Positions 40,399-50,657 of a DNA stretch of 64,000 nt are shown here, piece by piece. Under the pieces are notes generated by a model. It was not told the DNA's origin. It saw nothing but the letters and a program-made list of their open reading frames with translations, and did no database searches. A program made the translations under genes and the position numbers. Position 1 is the first letter of the stretch. Each line of letters begins with the position of its first letter. Source of the stretch: Paenibacillus sp. R14(2021) (GTDB lineage Bacteria; Bacillota; Bacilli; Paenibacillales; Paenibacillaceae); NCBI RefSeq assembly GCF_019431355.1, contig NZ_CP080269.1, positions 4,026,001 through 4,090,000 on the forward strand, in the 5' to 3' direction.

Positions 40399-42897
40399 AT
40401 GGTGCACAAACCGAAAGTAGTCATGTTTCCGGGCGTACGAAAGACGAGCTATGTGCAGTCGACTCTGCGCAAAGGCTTAGAACGTACCGGTATTCTTCGT
40501 TTGGCCGGCATGCTTGCCTCGCGCAAGTGGACCTTTATTCTCATGGCTGTCGGTTTTCTACTGGGACGAGCCGTCATTCTAGAATCGCTGACTCCGTTTG
40601 CAGTTGCTTATTTCACCGTCATTTTCTTCCTCCGCCGAGATATGTGCCTGCCTGCGGCTTTATCGATCGTAGCGGGCAGCTGGTTCGCGGTGGCGCCGGA
40701 GCCGATGTGGATCGCGATGGAGCTCGCGGTGGTCTACCTGCTGCTTCGTGGGCTTGAAGCTTATGAACGGGCGGAACTCTCCTATGCTCCGCTGCTTGTT
40801 TTTCTCACCACCCTCATCGTCAGGCTGTTCGGGGTCGTCATTGAGAGCACCCTTGGCTGGTATGAGCTGATGATGGTTGGTGTGGAGGCGTCGCTCGGCT
40901 TCGTGCTTACGCTCGTTTTCGTCCAAGCCATCCCCGTCCTTACACTGACGAAGAAAACGTCGGCGCTGAAGAACGAAGAAATTATATGCCTCATGATCAT
41001 GCTCGCCTCGATTATGACGGGTGCCGTTGGCTGGGCCGTCGGCGGCTTATCGATCGAGCACATCCTGTCGCGGTATATGCTGATGCTCTTCGCGCTTGTC
41101 GGCGGCGCGCCGCTTGGTGCATCGGTAGGCGTCGTAGCCGGATTGATTCTGAGTCTTGCCGATGCCAATGCGATCGTGCAGATGAGCTTGCTTGCTTTTG
41201 CCGGGCTGCTTGCCGGACTGCTCCGCGAAGGCGGCAAAATGGCTGTCGCCTTCGGTATGCTGCTCGGCTCGTCCATACTGGCGATCTATATCGGCAACCA
41301 AGCGGATGTGCTGGCATCCACCTGGGAGTCCGTCATAGCGGCGGCGATGCTGCTGGCTACACCCAAAACCATGATACGCCTGATTTCCAAATATGTGCCC
41401 GGCACACAAGAGCATGTCAAATCGCAGCATGAATACGCAAGGCGCGTCCGAGATGTGACCTCGCAGCGGGTAGCGCAGTTCTCCGAAGTGTTTCGTCAGC
41501 TGTCCCGAAGCTTCGGGCAGTTCGGCGGCGTTACGGATGAGAAGGACAGAAGGGAGGAAGCAGTCGCTCACTTCATGAATGCGGCAGCAGAAAGAACCTG
41601 CAGTACATGCCATCGCAAAGAGCTTTGTTGGGAGGGGAGATTCTATGATACGCACCGGATGATGACGTCGATGATGACGACGGTAGAGGAAGGGCGCCGC
41701 ATGGGGCCGAAGGAGGTGCCGAAGGAATGGAGCGTGCACTGCATCAAGTCGCAGCAGGTGCTTGCGGTGATGCAGCAGCAGTATGAACTGTATCAGCATG
41801 ATCTCCGCTGGCGGAAACAATTGAACGAATCTCGTCAGCTCGTCGCAGAACAACTGTCGGGCGTCTCACAAGTCATGGAGGACTTGGCGCGGGAAATTCA
41901 GCGGGAAGGGCAGCAGCTGCATTTGCAGGAAGAACAGATCCGAGAGGCGCTGGAGGGGCTCGGTTTATCGATACAGGGCATCGAAATCATCAATTTGGAG
42001 GAGGGCAATGTTGAAATCGAGGTGTACCATACGTTTGGCCAAGGCTATGATGAGTGCCGCAAAATCATAGCCCCGCTGCTTACCGATATCCTTGGCGAGC
42101 CGATCGCCGTTATGTCGGAGAAGCCGCCGGAGAAGAACGGAGGCGCCTCGCTGGTCGTCTTCGGTACGGCCAAGGCGTTCGAGGTGGAGACCGGCGTGGC
42201 GGGGCTCGCCAAGGGAGGCGATCTGCTGTCCGGAGACAGCTTCAGCACGGTGGAGCTTGGCAACGGCAAATTTGCCGTCGCGATCAGCGACGGCATGGGC
42301 AACGGTGAACGGGCAAAGCAGGAGAGCAGCACGGCGCTGACGATCTTGCAGCAGCTGCTGCAGTCCGGCATGGATGAGAAGCTGGCGATCAAATCGGTGA
42401 ATTCCGTACTGCTGCTTCGTTCCTCGGATGAGGTGTTCGCGACGGTCGATGTGGCCCTTATCGACATGTACTCGGCGAAGACGACCTTCATGAAAATCGG
42501 ATCAACGCCCAGCTTCATTAAGCGCGGGAACGAAGTGATTCCGATCTCGGCCAATAATTTGCCGGTAGGGATATTGCAGGACATTGACATAGATCTTATT
42601 CGCGTCCAGCTGCAGCCGGGGGATACGCTCATTATGATGACCGACGGCATCTATGATGCGCCGGGGCATGCCGTGAACAAGGAAATGTGGATGAAGCGGA
42701 TCATTCAGGAGATTCGCACGAACAATCCGCAGGAAATCGCCGATACGCTCCTCGATACGGTCGTTCGGTACCACAAAGGCGACATTGTGGATGATATGAC
42801 GGTTGTCGTCGCAAGAGTAGACAAGCATCAGCCCGAGTGGGCTACATTCCGCTGGCCTGGTAGACCCACGGTCGAGCGTCCTAGGACGGTGAGCTGA
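40399..42897 (+). CDS. spoIIE: Stage II sporulation protein E, PP2C phosphatase
   Basis: An 832-residue membrane phosphatase. About ten hydrophobic segments fill residues 35-330, a central regulatory/FtsZ-interacting region follows (about 330-600), and the PP2C (SpoIIE) domain is C-terminal (SGDSFSTVELGNGKFAVAIS then DGMGNGERAKQES, and MMTDGIYDAPGHA). It dephosphorylates SpoIIAA to free sigma-F in the forespore and helps place the polar septum. Length equals that of B. subtilis. ATG 40399 follows AAGGGTGG. Its upstream region has Spo0A-like boxes. Confidence 0.96.
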   Translation: MVHKPKVVMFPGVRKTSYVQSTLRKGLERTGILRLAGMLASRKWTFILMAVGFLLGRAVILESLTPFAVAYFTVIFFLRRDMCLPAALSIVAGSWFAVAPEPMWIAMELAVVYLLLRGLEAYERAELSYAPLLVFLTTLIVRLFGVVIESTLGWYELMMVGVEASLGFVLTLVFVQAIPVLTLTKKTSALKNEEIICLMIMLASIMTGAVGWAVGGLSIEHILSRYMLMLFALVGGAPLGASVGVVAGLILSLADANAIVQMSLLAFAGLLAGLLREGGKMAVAFGMLLGSSILAIYIGNQADVLASTWESVIAAAMLLATPKTMIRLISKYVPGTQEHVKSQHEYARRVRDVTSQRVAQFSEVFRQLSRSFGQFGGVTDEKDRREEAVAHFMNAAAERTCSTCHRKELCWEGRFYDTHRMMTSMMTTVEEGRRMGPKEVPKEWSVHCIKSQQVLAVMQQQYELYQHDLRWRKQLNESRQLVAEQLSGVSQVMEDLAREIQREGQQLHLQEEQIREALEGLGLSIQGIEIINLEEGNVEIEVYHTFGQGYDECRKIIAPLLTDILGEPIAVMSEKPPEKNGGASLVVFGTAKAFEVETGVAGLAKGGDLLSGDSFSTVELGNGKFAVAISDGMGNGERAKQESSTALTILQQLLQSGMDEKLAIKSVNSVLLLRSSDEVFATVDVALIDMYSAKTTFMKIGSTPSFIKRGNEVIPISANNLPVGILQDIDIDLIRVQLQPGDTLIMMTDGIYDAPGHAVNKEMWMKRIIQEIRTNNPQEIADTLLDTVVRYHKGDIVDDMTVVVARVDKHQPEWATFRWPGRPTVERPRTVS

Positions 42898-42898
42898 G

Positions 42899-43234
42899 AT
42901 GAAAATAAAAAGATTGCATGTGGAAGCGCGGACAAACGGAATCGTACCGGTGGCGGTGGCGGGGACGTACCTGGAGCCGATGATGGTAGGGATGAGGACG
43001 AAGCCGCCGCATAAGCGGCTGAAGGCAGCGATGCCAGGGGCGACGATTGAGCCTGCGGCGATGAAGCTGGATGTGCATGCATCGATCGAGAGGAGGAAGC
43101 AGCGCAAACGAATCCGCGCGCGGTTCGAAGGACGCCTTGTGCAAAGTGGTCGACTAATGTTCGCGACCGGCATCGCTGCGGGGCGGGGCTCCGATCTATT
43201 CAAACGTGAACCGGCCATCCTGCGTGACCAATGA
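42899..43234 (+). CDS. Small basic hypothetical protein after spoIIE
   Basis: A 111-codon frame opens 1 base after the spoIIE stop with a modest ribosome site (AGGACGG). The product is very basic and methionine/Arg-rich (MRTKPPHKRLKAAMPGATIE, IERRKQRKRIRARFEGRL). No family is recognised, and antisense frames across it are also open, so it may be a GC-bias artefact. Confidence 0.3.
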   Translation: MKIKRLHVEARTNGIVPVAVAGTYLEPMMVGMRTKPPHKRLKAAMPGATIEPAAMKLDVHASIERRKQRKRIRARFEGRLVQSGRLMFATGIAAGRGSDLFKREPAILRDQ

Positions 43235-43284
43235 TAGATAGGTAAGCTAGGCATGCCCGTTTACTTGCATAGTTTCGCATAGTC

Positions 43285-43306
43285 TGCCCTTAGGCAGGCT
43301 TTTTGG
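43285..43306 (+). terminator. Intrinsic terminator before the VWA gene
   Basis: A short CTGCC/GGCAG stem with a CTTA loop, followed by CTTTTT. Confidence 0.6.
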
Positions 43307-43437
43307 CGTTTGCATAGGGCTTGGCCCGGCAGCTGTCGATTCGGTCCGCCCCACGGTTATCCCCTCTTAAATATGGGAATGCTGATAGAACGAGTACTAG
43401 CAGAGGTTTTGAATCTATGGATATGGGGGAATGTACA

Positions 43438-44163
43438 ATGAGGCAGATTCTATTAGTGACCGACGGTTGTTCCAATGTCGGGGTCAGTCCTGTCGTTGCC
43501 GCGGCCCAGGCCCATGCGGTCGGTATTACGGTCAATGTTGTTGGCGTTGTGGATCAAGGCGATCTTGTTGAGTTCGGCACGACGGAAATCGAGGAAATCG
43601 CTAGAGCGGGCGGAGGACTCAGCCGCCTTACCCATACACGCCAGCTGTCCCAGACGGTTCAGATGCTGACGCGCAAAACCGTCGTACAAACGATCCAGCA
43701 TGCGGTGCAGCGCGAGCTGAAGCAGGTGCTTGGCACCTCGTCCATCGAAGAGCTGCCGCCTGAGAAGCGCGGCGAAGTCGTTCGCGTCATCGACGAGCTC
43801 AGCGAGACGAGCAAGCTCCGCGTAGCGCTGCTGATCGACGCCAGCGCCAGCATGAAGCCGAAGCTGCATGCGGTGGAAGAGGCCATTCGCGACTTGGCGA
43901 TCAGCCTGCAGTCGAGGCAGGGCGGCAGTGAGCTGTCCGTGTTTCATTTTCCGGGATCGGCATACGGGGAGGACTGCAGGCAGGATCTGGATTGGACGCG
44001 CGATATTAGCGGCGTGCATGCGATATTCCCGCGGCTGCAGATGCGGGGAACGACGCCGACAGGGCCGGCGCTGCTGCATGTCATTGATTTTTACCAGAAA
44101 GCCGATTATGGTAGTAGGAAGAATGATGGAACGGACGGGATGATGAGTGACTACGTCGTTTGA
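43438..44163 (+). CDS. VWA-domain protein YabS-like
   Basis: A 241-residue protein: ATG 43438 behind GGGGGA is preferred over an upstream in-frame start at 43321. The C-terminal half contains a von Willebrand A domain with metal-binding DASAS (LRVALLIDASASMKPKLHAV) and RGTTPTGPALLHV. The N-terminal half begins MRQILLVTDGCSNVGVSPVV, itself like part of a VWA fold. YabS-type genes sit between spoIIE and the yabT kinase in Bacillus and are linked to sporulation; the biochemical function is not known. Overlaps the kinase gene by 17 bases. Confidence 0.88.
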   Translation: MRQILLVTDGCSNVGVSPVVAAAQAHAVGITVNVVGVVDQGDLVEFGTTEIEEIARAGGGLSRLTHTRQLSQTVQMLTRKTVVQTIQHAVQRELKQVLGTSSIEELPPEKRGEVVRVIDELSETSKLRVALLIDASASMKPKLHAVEEAIRDLAISLQSRQGGSELSVFHFPGSAYGEDCRQDLDWTRDISGVHAIFPRLQMRGTTPTGPALLHVIDFYQKADYGSRKNDGTDGMMSDYVV

Positions 44164-45088
44164 ATGGAGTCTCCCTCGCGGCACGGTCATTCGCGGCAAG
44201 TGGAAGCAAGGCAGCTACCGCGTGGAACGGATGCTAGGCGAAGGGGCTAATGGCAAAGTGTTTTTGGTGGAGCGGCAGCGTTATTTGTATGCGCTGAAGA
44301 TCGGATCCGACGCGGTAGATTTGCAGTCGGAGGTCAACGTGCTGCAGACCATTGCCAAGCAGAAGCAGAAGCGCGGATCGAACGCCAGCGCGTTTCTTGT
44401 CGACGTGGATGATTTCCAGGCGGCGGACGGCAAGGAGTATCCTTTCTATGTCATGCGCTATATTAAGGGCATGACGCTCGGCGATTATTTGCAGCGCCAG
44501 GGCAAGGAGTGGTTCCCCGTCGTAGGCTATCATCTGTTGGGCAAGCTCGCGGAACTGCATGAGGCAGGCTGGACGTTCGGCGATTTGAAGGTCGAGAACG
44601 TAATCGTGGCTGATTACGGCAGGCCGGACCTTGTCGATTATGGGGGCGCGACCGCATTTGGCAAAGGCGTCCGGCAGTTTACCGAAATCTATGACCGCGG
44701 CTATTGGAATGCGGGCTCTCGTACGGCGGATGCAGGCTATGACCTGTTCTCGTTCGCCGTTCTTTGCGTGCAGCTGCACGAAGGACGGCGCCTCGCGCAG
44801 CTGTCGGCCGGATTGCTGCCGCAGATGCGAACGCATGAGGAGCTGGCGCGGTTTGCTGCCGCGAGTCCGGCCCTTAGGCCGATGAGCGGCTGGCTGCGCA
44901 AGGCGCTATACGGCGAATTCGCGAACGCGCGTGAAGCGGCCGCGGCTTGGCAGCAGTGGATGCACCGGCCAAGCGGTGCCAACCGGTCGCCCGGAGCGCC
45001 GGCGCCGCGCTGGATGAAAGGCTTGTTTGCACTGTCGGCAGCTGTGCTTGCGACGACGATTTATTGGCTGCTGCGTTCAGGACTCTAG
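44147..45088 (+). CDS. Hanks-type Ser/Thr protein kinase, YabT-like, with C-terminal membrane anchor
   Basis: A 313-residue kinase starting at GTG 44147 inside the VWA gene. Glycine loop GEGANGKVFLV, ATP Lys in YALKIG, catalytic loop GDLKVENV (HRD is replaced by FGD) and DYGGA in place of DFG. One membrane helix is at the extreme C-terminus (FALSAAVLATTIYWLL). B. subtilis YabT is a septum-associated sporulation kinase activated by DNA that phosphorylates RecA and other DNA-binding proteins. The altered HRD is notable, but Lys and Asn of the loop are retained. Confidence 0.88.
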   Translation: MTTSFEWSLPRGTVIRGKWKQGSYRVERMLGEGANGKVFLVERQRYLYALKIGSDAVDLQSEVNVLQTIAKQKQKRGSNASAFLVDVDDFQAADGKEYPFYVMRYIKGMTLGDYLQRQGKEWFPVVGYHLLGKLAELHEAGWTFGDLKVENVIVADYGRPDLVDYGGATAFGKGVRQFTEIYDRGYWNAGSRTADAGYDLFSFAVLCVQLHEGRRLAQLSAGLLPQMRTHEELARFAAASPALRPMSGWLRKALYGEFANAREAAAAWQQWMHRPSGANRSPGAPAPRWMKGLFALSAAVLATTIYWLLRSGL

Positions 45089-45114
45089 CAGATCAGTATG
45101 AAAGGATGAATGCA

Positions 45115-46548
45115 GTGGATGAATGGCTGAGCGAATTGAGGCAGCTCGCGAAGCGGGAAGGCTTATGGTCGCCGGGAGACACGGTGGTCGTTGCCGTATC
45201 AGGCGGGCCGGACTCCATGGCGCTGCTGCATCTGCTCCACCGTCTTGCACCGACGGAGGCGCTCACCCTCGTCGCGGCCCATGTTAACCATGGGTTTCGA
45301 GGCGAAGAGTCCGCCATGGAGGAGGAATCGGTCAGACGGTTTGCCGAGGTACTCGGAATTCCGTACGAAACCGTGCTTCTCGATATGCCGGCATATATAG
45401 AAGAAACAGGAATGAATTCTCAGGCGGCTTCCCGGCTGAAACGCTATGAATTTCTACATGAAGTCGCTCATACATACGGCGCAGCGCGTATCGCGCTTGC
45501 CCACCATGCCGACGACCAAGCGGAGACAGTTCTTATGCGCATTATGCGCGGGACCAGTCCCGGCGGCCTCGCAGGCATCGCATTTTCCCGTTCTGAAAAA
45601 AACGTGGAACTTATTCGGCCGCTTTTGCGTACATACAAGGCAGACATCCTCCGTTACTGCGAAGAGCGGGCCGTCCCGTACAGCGTAGACAGCAGCAACA
45701 GCCGGAAGCATTACTTCCGCAACGTGGTCCGTTTGGACATTCTGCCGTACCTGTCGGCGCACAACCCCCAAATCTCGCAGTCTCTTGTCCGATTGGCGGA
45801 GCTTGCAGCGGCTGAAGACGACTGGCTGGCGCAAGAAACGAAGGCGGTTTTTGACCGCCATGTCCTGCCCCGCCGCGAAGGATGCCAATTGAACCGCAAA
45901 GCGCTGCTTGGTCTGCATGTCGCTTTACAAAGGAGATTGATTAAACTAATATTGAACTATATTGGCTTGGAAACGGAACCCACTTCATTCGAAAGTGTTG
46001 AAACGATACGGCTTGCAGCCTTCGAGAGCGCAGCCACAACGTGGAGCTTCGATGCAGGCAGCGGTGTACGGTTTGTACGTGAGTACGACAATTTGCTTTT
46101 CGTCCGCGGGTCGCGGGGAGGAATGACGTCCCCTTCAAGCGGATATGCTTATGTAGTGGCGGAAGGCACGGAGCGCCTGAGGCTGCCCGAAGCGGAAGCG
46201 GTATTGACGATTGAAGAGATGGCGGCATCCGATGCGCGGCGACCGGCCAACCGGCTGGAAGCGCTGTTTGACGGAGATTTGCTTGATTTTCCGCTCACAG
46301 TTCGAAACCGTCGTCCCGGCGACCGTATGGAGGTGCTTGGTTTAAACGGCACCAAAAAAGTACAAGATATGTTCGTTGACGATCGCATAGCTCCCTCGCG
46401 CCGCGAGGTGCTGCCGATTATTGTCGACGCTCATGGCAATGTGGTGTGGATTCCGGGCATTCGAAGGTCGGGACTCGCTCAAGTGAAGGAATCGACAAGC
46501 CGCGTTATTCGCATGAAAGCGCAGTTTGCGTCGGATTTTACCGTTTGA
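45115..46548 (+). CDS. tilS: tRNA(Ile)-lysidine synthetase TilS
   Basis: A 477-residue enzyme that uses ATP and lysine to modify C34 of tRNA-Ile(CAU) to lysidine. The PP-loop ATPase motif SGGPDS is near residue 29, followed by HVNHGFRGEES, ALAHHADDQAETVLMRIMRG and the C-terminal TilS domain (VRNRRPGDRMEVLGLNGTKK, FVDDRIAPSRREVLPII). GTG 45115 is 8 bases after AAAGGA; ATG 45106 is in frame but abuts the ribosome site. It lies 26 bases after the kinase gene, in the conserved tilS-hpt-ftsH order. Confidence 0.96.
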   Translation: MDEWLSELRQLAKREGLWSPGDTVVVAVSGGPDSMALLHLLHRLAPTEALTLVAAHVNHGFRGEESAMEEESVRRFAEVLGIPYETVLLDMPAYIEETGMNSQAASRLKRYEFLHEVAHTYGAARIALAHHADDQAETVLMRIMRGTSPGGLAGIAFSRSEKNVELIRPLLRTYKADILRYCEERAVPYSVDSSNSRKHYFRNVVRLDILPYLSAHNPQISQSLVRLAELAAAEDDWLAQETKAVFDRHVLPRREGCQLNRKALLGLHVALQRRLIKLILNYIGLETEPTSFESVETIRLAAFESAATTWSFDAGSGVRFVREYDNLLFVRGSRGGMTSPSSGYAYVVAEGTERLRLPEAEAVLTIEEMAASDARRPANRLEALFDGDLLDFPLTVRNRRPGDRMEVLGLNGTKKVQDMFVDDRIAPSRREVLPIIVDAHGNVVWIPGIRRSGLAQVKESTSRVIRMKAQFASDFTV

Positions 46549-46611
46549 CCGAAGACCGAATAAGATGTACGGATTCATTCATAGTATAGGCAAGAAACAT
46601 TAGGAGGGCCC

Positions 46612-47154
46612 GTGTTGCTGAACGACATTCAAGAAGTGCTTTACGACGCAGACCAAATTCAGCAGAAGGTACAAGAGCTTGGCGAGACCATCAGCCGAGA
46701 GTTTGAAGGACGCAATCCGCTCGTCATCTGCGTACTAAAAGGCGCGTTTATTTTTATGGCGGATTTGGTGAAGACCATTACGATTCCGCTTGAGATTGAT
46801 TTCATGGCGGTGTCCAGCTACGGACAATCGACCAAAACAAGCGGTGTCGTCAAAATCATCAAGGACCTCGACGCTTCGGTGCAGGGACGCGATGTGCTCA
46901 TTGTTGAAGATATTATCGACAGCGGGCTTACGCTCAGCTATCTCATTGATGTGTTGGAGCGCCGCAATGCCAAATCCATCACGGTTGTCACGCTCTTCGA
47001 TAAGCCGGCAGGCCGCAAGGTGGAGCTGGAAGCGGATTATAAAGGCTTTGTATTGCCTGACGCATTTGTTGTCGGGTATGGGCTGGATTATGCGGAGCAA
47101 TACCGCAATTTGCCGATTATCGGCATTTTGAAGCCTGAGGTTTACGAGAAATAA
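46612..47154 (+). CDS. hpt: Hypoxanthine phosphoribosyltransferase
   Basis: A 180-residue purine-salvage enzyme converting hypoxanthine and guanine plus PRPP to IMP/GMP. PRPP-binding loop [17 protein letters not shown], flexible-loop region [20 protein letters not shown] and the closing [16 protein letters not shown] are all present. AGGAGGG precedes; GTG 46612 gives short spacing and TTG 46615 better spacing, so the true start may be 46615. Essential neighbours tilS and ftsH match the Bacillus order. Confidence 0.96.
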   Translation: MLLNDIQEVLYDADQIQQKVQELGETISREFEGRNPLVICVLKGAFIFMADLVKTITIPLEIDFMAVSSYGQSTKTSGVVKIIKDLDASVQGRDVLIVEDIIDSGLTLSYLIDVLERRNAKSITVVTLFDKPAGRKVELEADYKGFVLPDAFVVGYGLDYAEQYRNLPIIGILKPEVYEK

Positions 47155-47167
47155 ACAAGCATGCACT

Positions 47168-47221
47168 TCACCTTGCAGGAGAGCTCCATAAGGAGTTCCA
47201 GGTGCAAGGTCACCTATTTTT
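47168..47221 (+). terminator. Hairpin between hpt and ftsH (terminator or attenuator)
   Basis: ACCTTGCA pairs with TGCAAGGT around a GGAG-rich inner arm, followed by CACCTATTTTTTGC. It lies just upstream of the ftsH ribosome site. Confidence 0.6.
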
Positions 47222-47244
47222 TGCGTCTTGAGAGGAGGTAGGGG

Positions 47245-49248
47245 ATGAATCGGATCATCCGCAATACTGGCTTTTATTTGATTATTTTTTTGGTGACCGT
47301 CGGGATCTTCCAGTTTATTAGCAGTCAGAATGATTCCAGTTCAAAAATCGACTACAGTCAATTCAGGCAGGAGCTGCAAAGCAACAATATTAAGAAGCTC
47401 GAGCTTCAGTTCGACGGGTATTCGTATCTGATTTCCGGTGAGTACAAGAAGAAGCCGGATAATGTGGAATCCGCTCAATTCTATACGCATTCCAGCGTAG
47501 AGGAATTCGTCGTTAAAGAAATTAACGACGCGCAGGCTTCCAATCATTTCGATATGACGGTTAAGCCGATGGAAGGCCAAAGCATTTGGCTGACGTTCCT
47601 AACCTCCATCATTCCGTTCGTTATTATCTTCGTTCTGTTCTTCTTCCTGATTAATCAGGCGCAGGGCGGCGGCGGCAAAGTGATGAACTTTGGCAAGAGC
47701 CGTGCGCGTCTCTATAACGAAGAGAAGAAGCGCGTCACATTCGAGGATGTGGCGGGTGCCGATGAAGAGAAGCAGGAGCTTGTCGAAGTTGTTGAGTTCT
47801 TGAAAGATCCGCGTAAATTCGCAGCCGTCGGAGCGCGTATTCCGAAGGGTGTTCTGCTGAACGGCCCTCCGGGTACCGGTAAAACGCTTCTAGCTCGCGC
47901 AGTTGCAGGAGAAGCAGGCGTTCCGTTCTTCAGCATCTCCGGTTCCGACTTCGTTGAGATGTTCGTCGGTGTCGGCGCATCCCGTGTTCGCGACTTGTTC
48001 GAGAACGCGAAGAAGAACGCACCTTGTATTATCTTTATCGATGAGATCGATGCTGTAGGCCGTCAGCGCGGCGCCGGACTCGGCGGCGGACATGACGAGC
48101 GCGAGCAGACGCTCAATCAGCTCCTCGTAGAAATGGACGGCTTCGGCGCAAACGAAGGTATTATCATCGTGGCAGCGACGAACCGCCCGGATATTCTTGA
48201 CCCGGCGCTTCTCCGTCCTGGCCGTTTCGACCGTCAAATTACAGTTGACCGTCCAGACGTAAAAGGCCGCGAAGCGGTGCTGAAAGTACATTCACGCAAC
48301 AAGCCGCTGGCAAGAGACGTGAAGCTCGATGTCATCGCGAAGCGTACGACTGGCTTTACCGGCGCGGATCTTGAGAACCTGCTGAACGAAGCAGCCCTTC
48401 TCGCAGCCCGCCGTAATAAGAAAGACATCGCGATGGTGGAAGTGGATGATGCAATCGATCGTGTTATTGTCGGTACGGAGAAACGCAGCCGCGTTGTCAG
48501 CGACCGCGAGAAACGCATCGTTGCTTACCATGAAGCAGGCCATACGATCGTCGGCTACTTCCTGGAGCATGCCGATCAAGTGCATAAAGTTACGATAATC
48601 CCGCGGGGAAAAGCAGGCGGCTATGTCATCATGCTTCCGAAGGATGGCGACCGCATGCTGGCAACCAAGCAGGAGCTTCTCGATAAAATCACGGGTCTGC
48701 TTGGCGGACGCGTAGCCGAAGAAATCTTCATCGGCGAAATCGGTACGGGTGCTTACAGTGACTTCAAGCAAGCGACGAGCATCGTACGCGCCATGATTAT
48801 GGAGTACGGTATGAGCGATAAGCTTGGACCGATGCAGTTCGGCAGCTCGCAAGGTCAAGTATTCTTGGGCCGTGATATCGGACATGAACAGAACTATTCC
48901 GATGCTATTGCATACGAGATTGACCAAGAGATGCAGTCCATCATCCAAGCGTGCTATGCACGTGCGAAACAGCTGCTTAACGATAAGAGCAAAGAAGTGC
49001 ATCTGATTGCACAAACCTTGCTTAAAGAAGAAACGCTGGAGCTTGAACAAATCAAACGTTTGATCGAGAGCGGTTCGATCGGCGAAAACGGAGAAGGCGG
49101 TTCTTCCGCAGGCCCGGTATCCGATGAGCCGAAAGGCGAACCAATCGTAGATACGATCGGCGGCGTGAAGGTGCGCATTCAAGGCAAAGAAGCTGGAGAT
49201 CTGACGCCTCCGGCTGATGGCAACGATAACGGATCGCAGCAATCTTAA
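47245..49248 (+). CDS. ftsH: ATP-dependent zinc metalloprotease FtsH
   Basis: A 667-residue membrane-anchored AAA protease. Two membrane helices (about 7-24 and 112-133) flank an extracytoplasmic domain. AAA motifs are [19 protein letters not shown] and the second region of homology [20 protein letters not shown]. The zinc site is HEAGH, followed by the protease domain and an acidic/polar tail. It degrades membrane and regulatory proteins as a hexamer and in Bacillus supports sporulation via Spo0E control. ATG 47245 follows GAGGAGG. Confidence 0.98.
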   Translation: MNRIIRNTGFYLIIFLVTVGIFQFISSQNDSSSKIDYSQFRQELQSNNIKKLELQFDGYSYLISGEYKKKPDNVESAQFYTHSSVEEFVVKEINDAQASNHFDMTVKPMEGQSIWLTFLTSIIPFVIIFVLFFFLINQAQGGGGKVMNFGKSRARLYNEEKKRVTFEDVAGADEEKQELVEVVEFLKDPRKFAAVGARIPKGVLLNGPPGTGKTLLARAVAGEAGVPFFSISGSDFVEMFVGVGASRVRDLFENAKKNAPCIIFIDEIDAVGRQRGAGLGGGHDEREQTLNQLLVEMDGFGANEGIIIVAATNRPDILDPALLRPGRFDRQITVDRPDVKGREAVLKVHSRNKPLARDVKLDVIAKRTTGFTGADLENLLNEAALLAARRNKKDIAMVEVDDAIDRVIVGTEKRSRVVSDREKRIVAYHEAGHTIVGYFLEHADQVHKVTIIPRGKAGGYVIMLPKDGDRMLATKQELLDKITGLLGGRVAEEIFIGEIGTGAYSDFKQATSIVRAMIMEYGMSDKLGPMQFGSSQGQVFLGRDIGHEQNYSDAIAYEIDQEMQSIIQACYARAKQLLNDKSKEVHLIAQTLLKEETLELEQIKRLIESGSIGENGEGGSSAGPVSDEPKGEPIVDTIGGVKVRIQGKEAGDLTPPADGNDNGSQQS

Positions 49249-49265
49249 GCGTGAGAGTACAAGTG

Positions 49266-49308
49266 AAACTGTCCGCCTGCAGGCAACTGCAGCGGGCAGT
49301 TTTTTTTC
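49266..49308 (+). terminator. Intrinsic terminator after ftsH
   Basis: AAACTGTCCGCCTGCAG pairs with CTGCAGCGGGCAGTTT around GCAA, followed by eight T. DNA from 49310 to the promoter at 49450 shows a second small GGCC/GGCC hairpin near 49428 and nothing else. Confidence 0.9.
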
Positions 49309-49449
49309 ATTAGACATCAGTGTGCACCTAATGCAGTGATTATCGCGGTAAAGAAGCCAGAACAGGCAGAGAATCAAGCTTACGGGCTTAGTAACATCTC
49401 TGCTGGCGCATACCCTGCCGAGAACGGCCAAAACGGCCGCTTTTGTGAG

Positions 49450-49478
49450 TTGACAGCATACCGTGCCTTGTGTAAATT
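49450..49478 (+). promoter_or_regulatory. Sigma-A promoter of the nad operon
   Basis: Perfect TTGACA (49450-49455), 17-base spacer, TAAATT (49473-49478). It leaves a leader of about 195 bases before nadA, where a niacin-responsive repressor site would be expected; I could not identify one with confidence. Confidence 0.75.
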
Positions 49479-49680
49479 AAATGTTAATCACTTGTGATGA
49501 AGACTGCGAATCAAAGGTTTGACTGCCACGGGTATGCTAGTGGGACAGCTGCCAGGCATTGGACTCGAAATTCTAGATAATAATGGTGACAGAACAGATC
49601 AACGGGCGAATGCGCCAATTTATTTTGGCAGAGTTTGTGCTTCTGTTCACAAAGTCAGTGAAAAAGAGGGGAATATTACC

Positions 49681-50619
49681 ATGGAAGCACTAGCTCTCGA
49701 GCGGAAAGCGGAGCAGAACCGCGAACTGCGGGAACGTTTGATGCAGCTGAAGAAAGAACGTAACGCTATCATCCTTGCGCACTATTATCAGCGGGACGAA
49801 ATTCAAGAAGTAGCGGATTTCCGGGGCGATTCCTTCCTGCTTGCTCAGAAGGCTGCCGAAACCGACGCGGATGTTATCGTTTTCTGCGGCGTTCATTTTA
49901 TGGGCGAGAGCGCTAAAATTCTGGCTCCGAACAAGACCGTCATCATTCCGGATGAGCGTGCCGGCTGCCCAATGGCGGATATGGTCAACGTAGATGGCTT
50001 GCGCAAGCTGAAAGCGCAGCATCCCAACGCGAAAGTCGTGACTTACATTAACTCCTCTGCCGACATCAAAGCGGAAACCGATATTGTATGTACCTCCGCA
50101 AATGCGGTGCGCGTCGTCAATTCCGTCGATTCAGACGAAATCATCTGGGTGCCGGATAAGAACCTGGGGCACTACGTGCAGCAGAAAACCGACAAGAAGA
50201 TGATTATCTGGGAAGGCTACTGCAACACGCATGATATGCTGACGGTTAAAGACGTGGAAGAAATGAGAGCGAAGCATCCGAACGCGCAGTTCGTTGTGCA
50301 TCCGGAATGCCGCCCGGAAGTGGTAGCGCTCGGCGATTTTGTAGGCAGTACAACGGCCATCATTAAATATTGTAAAGAATCAGACTGTCAAGAATTCATC
50401 GTCGGCACCGAGGACGGAACAGGCTACCAGCTTCGACTAGACAGCCCAAATAAGACGTTTCATTTTGCAACGAAATACTTGGTTTGCCCGAACATGAAAG
50501 TCAACAACCTGAAGAAGCTTGTGAAAGCGCTGGAAACGATGCAGCCGCAAATTTACGTGCCTGAAGATGTTGCAAGCAAAGCCCGTCTATCCTTGGAACG
50601 CATGCTGCAAGTGAAGTAG
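49681..50619 (+). CDS. nadA: Quinolinate synthase NadA
   Basis: A 312-residue [4Fe-4S] enzyme condensing iminoaspartate with dihydroxyacetone phosphate to quinolinate. Conserved segments include AIILAHYYQRDEIQEVADF, FCGVHFMGESAKIL, VCTSANA, and HPECRPEVV with cluster cysteines. An in-frame start at 49519 would add 54 residues, but ATG 49681 follows GAGGGG and matches the family N-terminus. First gene of nadA-nadB-nadC, making NAD de novo from aspartate. Confidence 0.96.
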   Translation: MEALALERKAEQNRELRERLMQLKKERNAIILAHYYQRDEIQEVADFRGDSFLLAQKAAETDADVIVFCGVHFMGESAKILAPNKTVIIPDERAGCPMADMVNVDGLRKLKAQHPNAKVVTYINSSADIKAETDIVCTSANAVRVVNSVDSDEIIWVPDKNLGHYVQQKTDKKMIIWEGYCNTHDMLTVKDVEEMRAKHPNAQFVVHPECRPEVVALGDFVGSTTAIIKYCKESDCQEFIVGTEDGTGYQLRLDSPNKTFHFATKYLVCPNMKVNNLKKLVKALETMQPQIYVPEDVASKARLSLERMLQVK

Positions 50620-50657
50620 TGTGTGACTCTCTTTCCGCAGAAAGGAAAGCATCCGTT

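Noticed and set aside
42502..43254. 250-codon minus-strand frame at the end of spoIIE
   Set aside because: Antisense to the conserved PP2C domain; Arg/Pro/His-rich and without a start signal.
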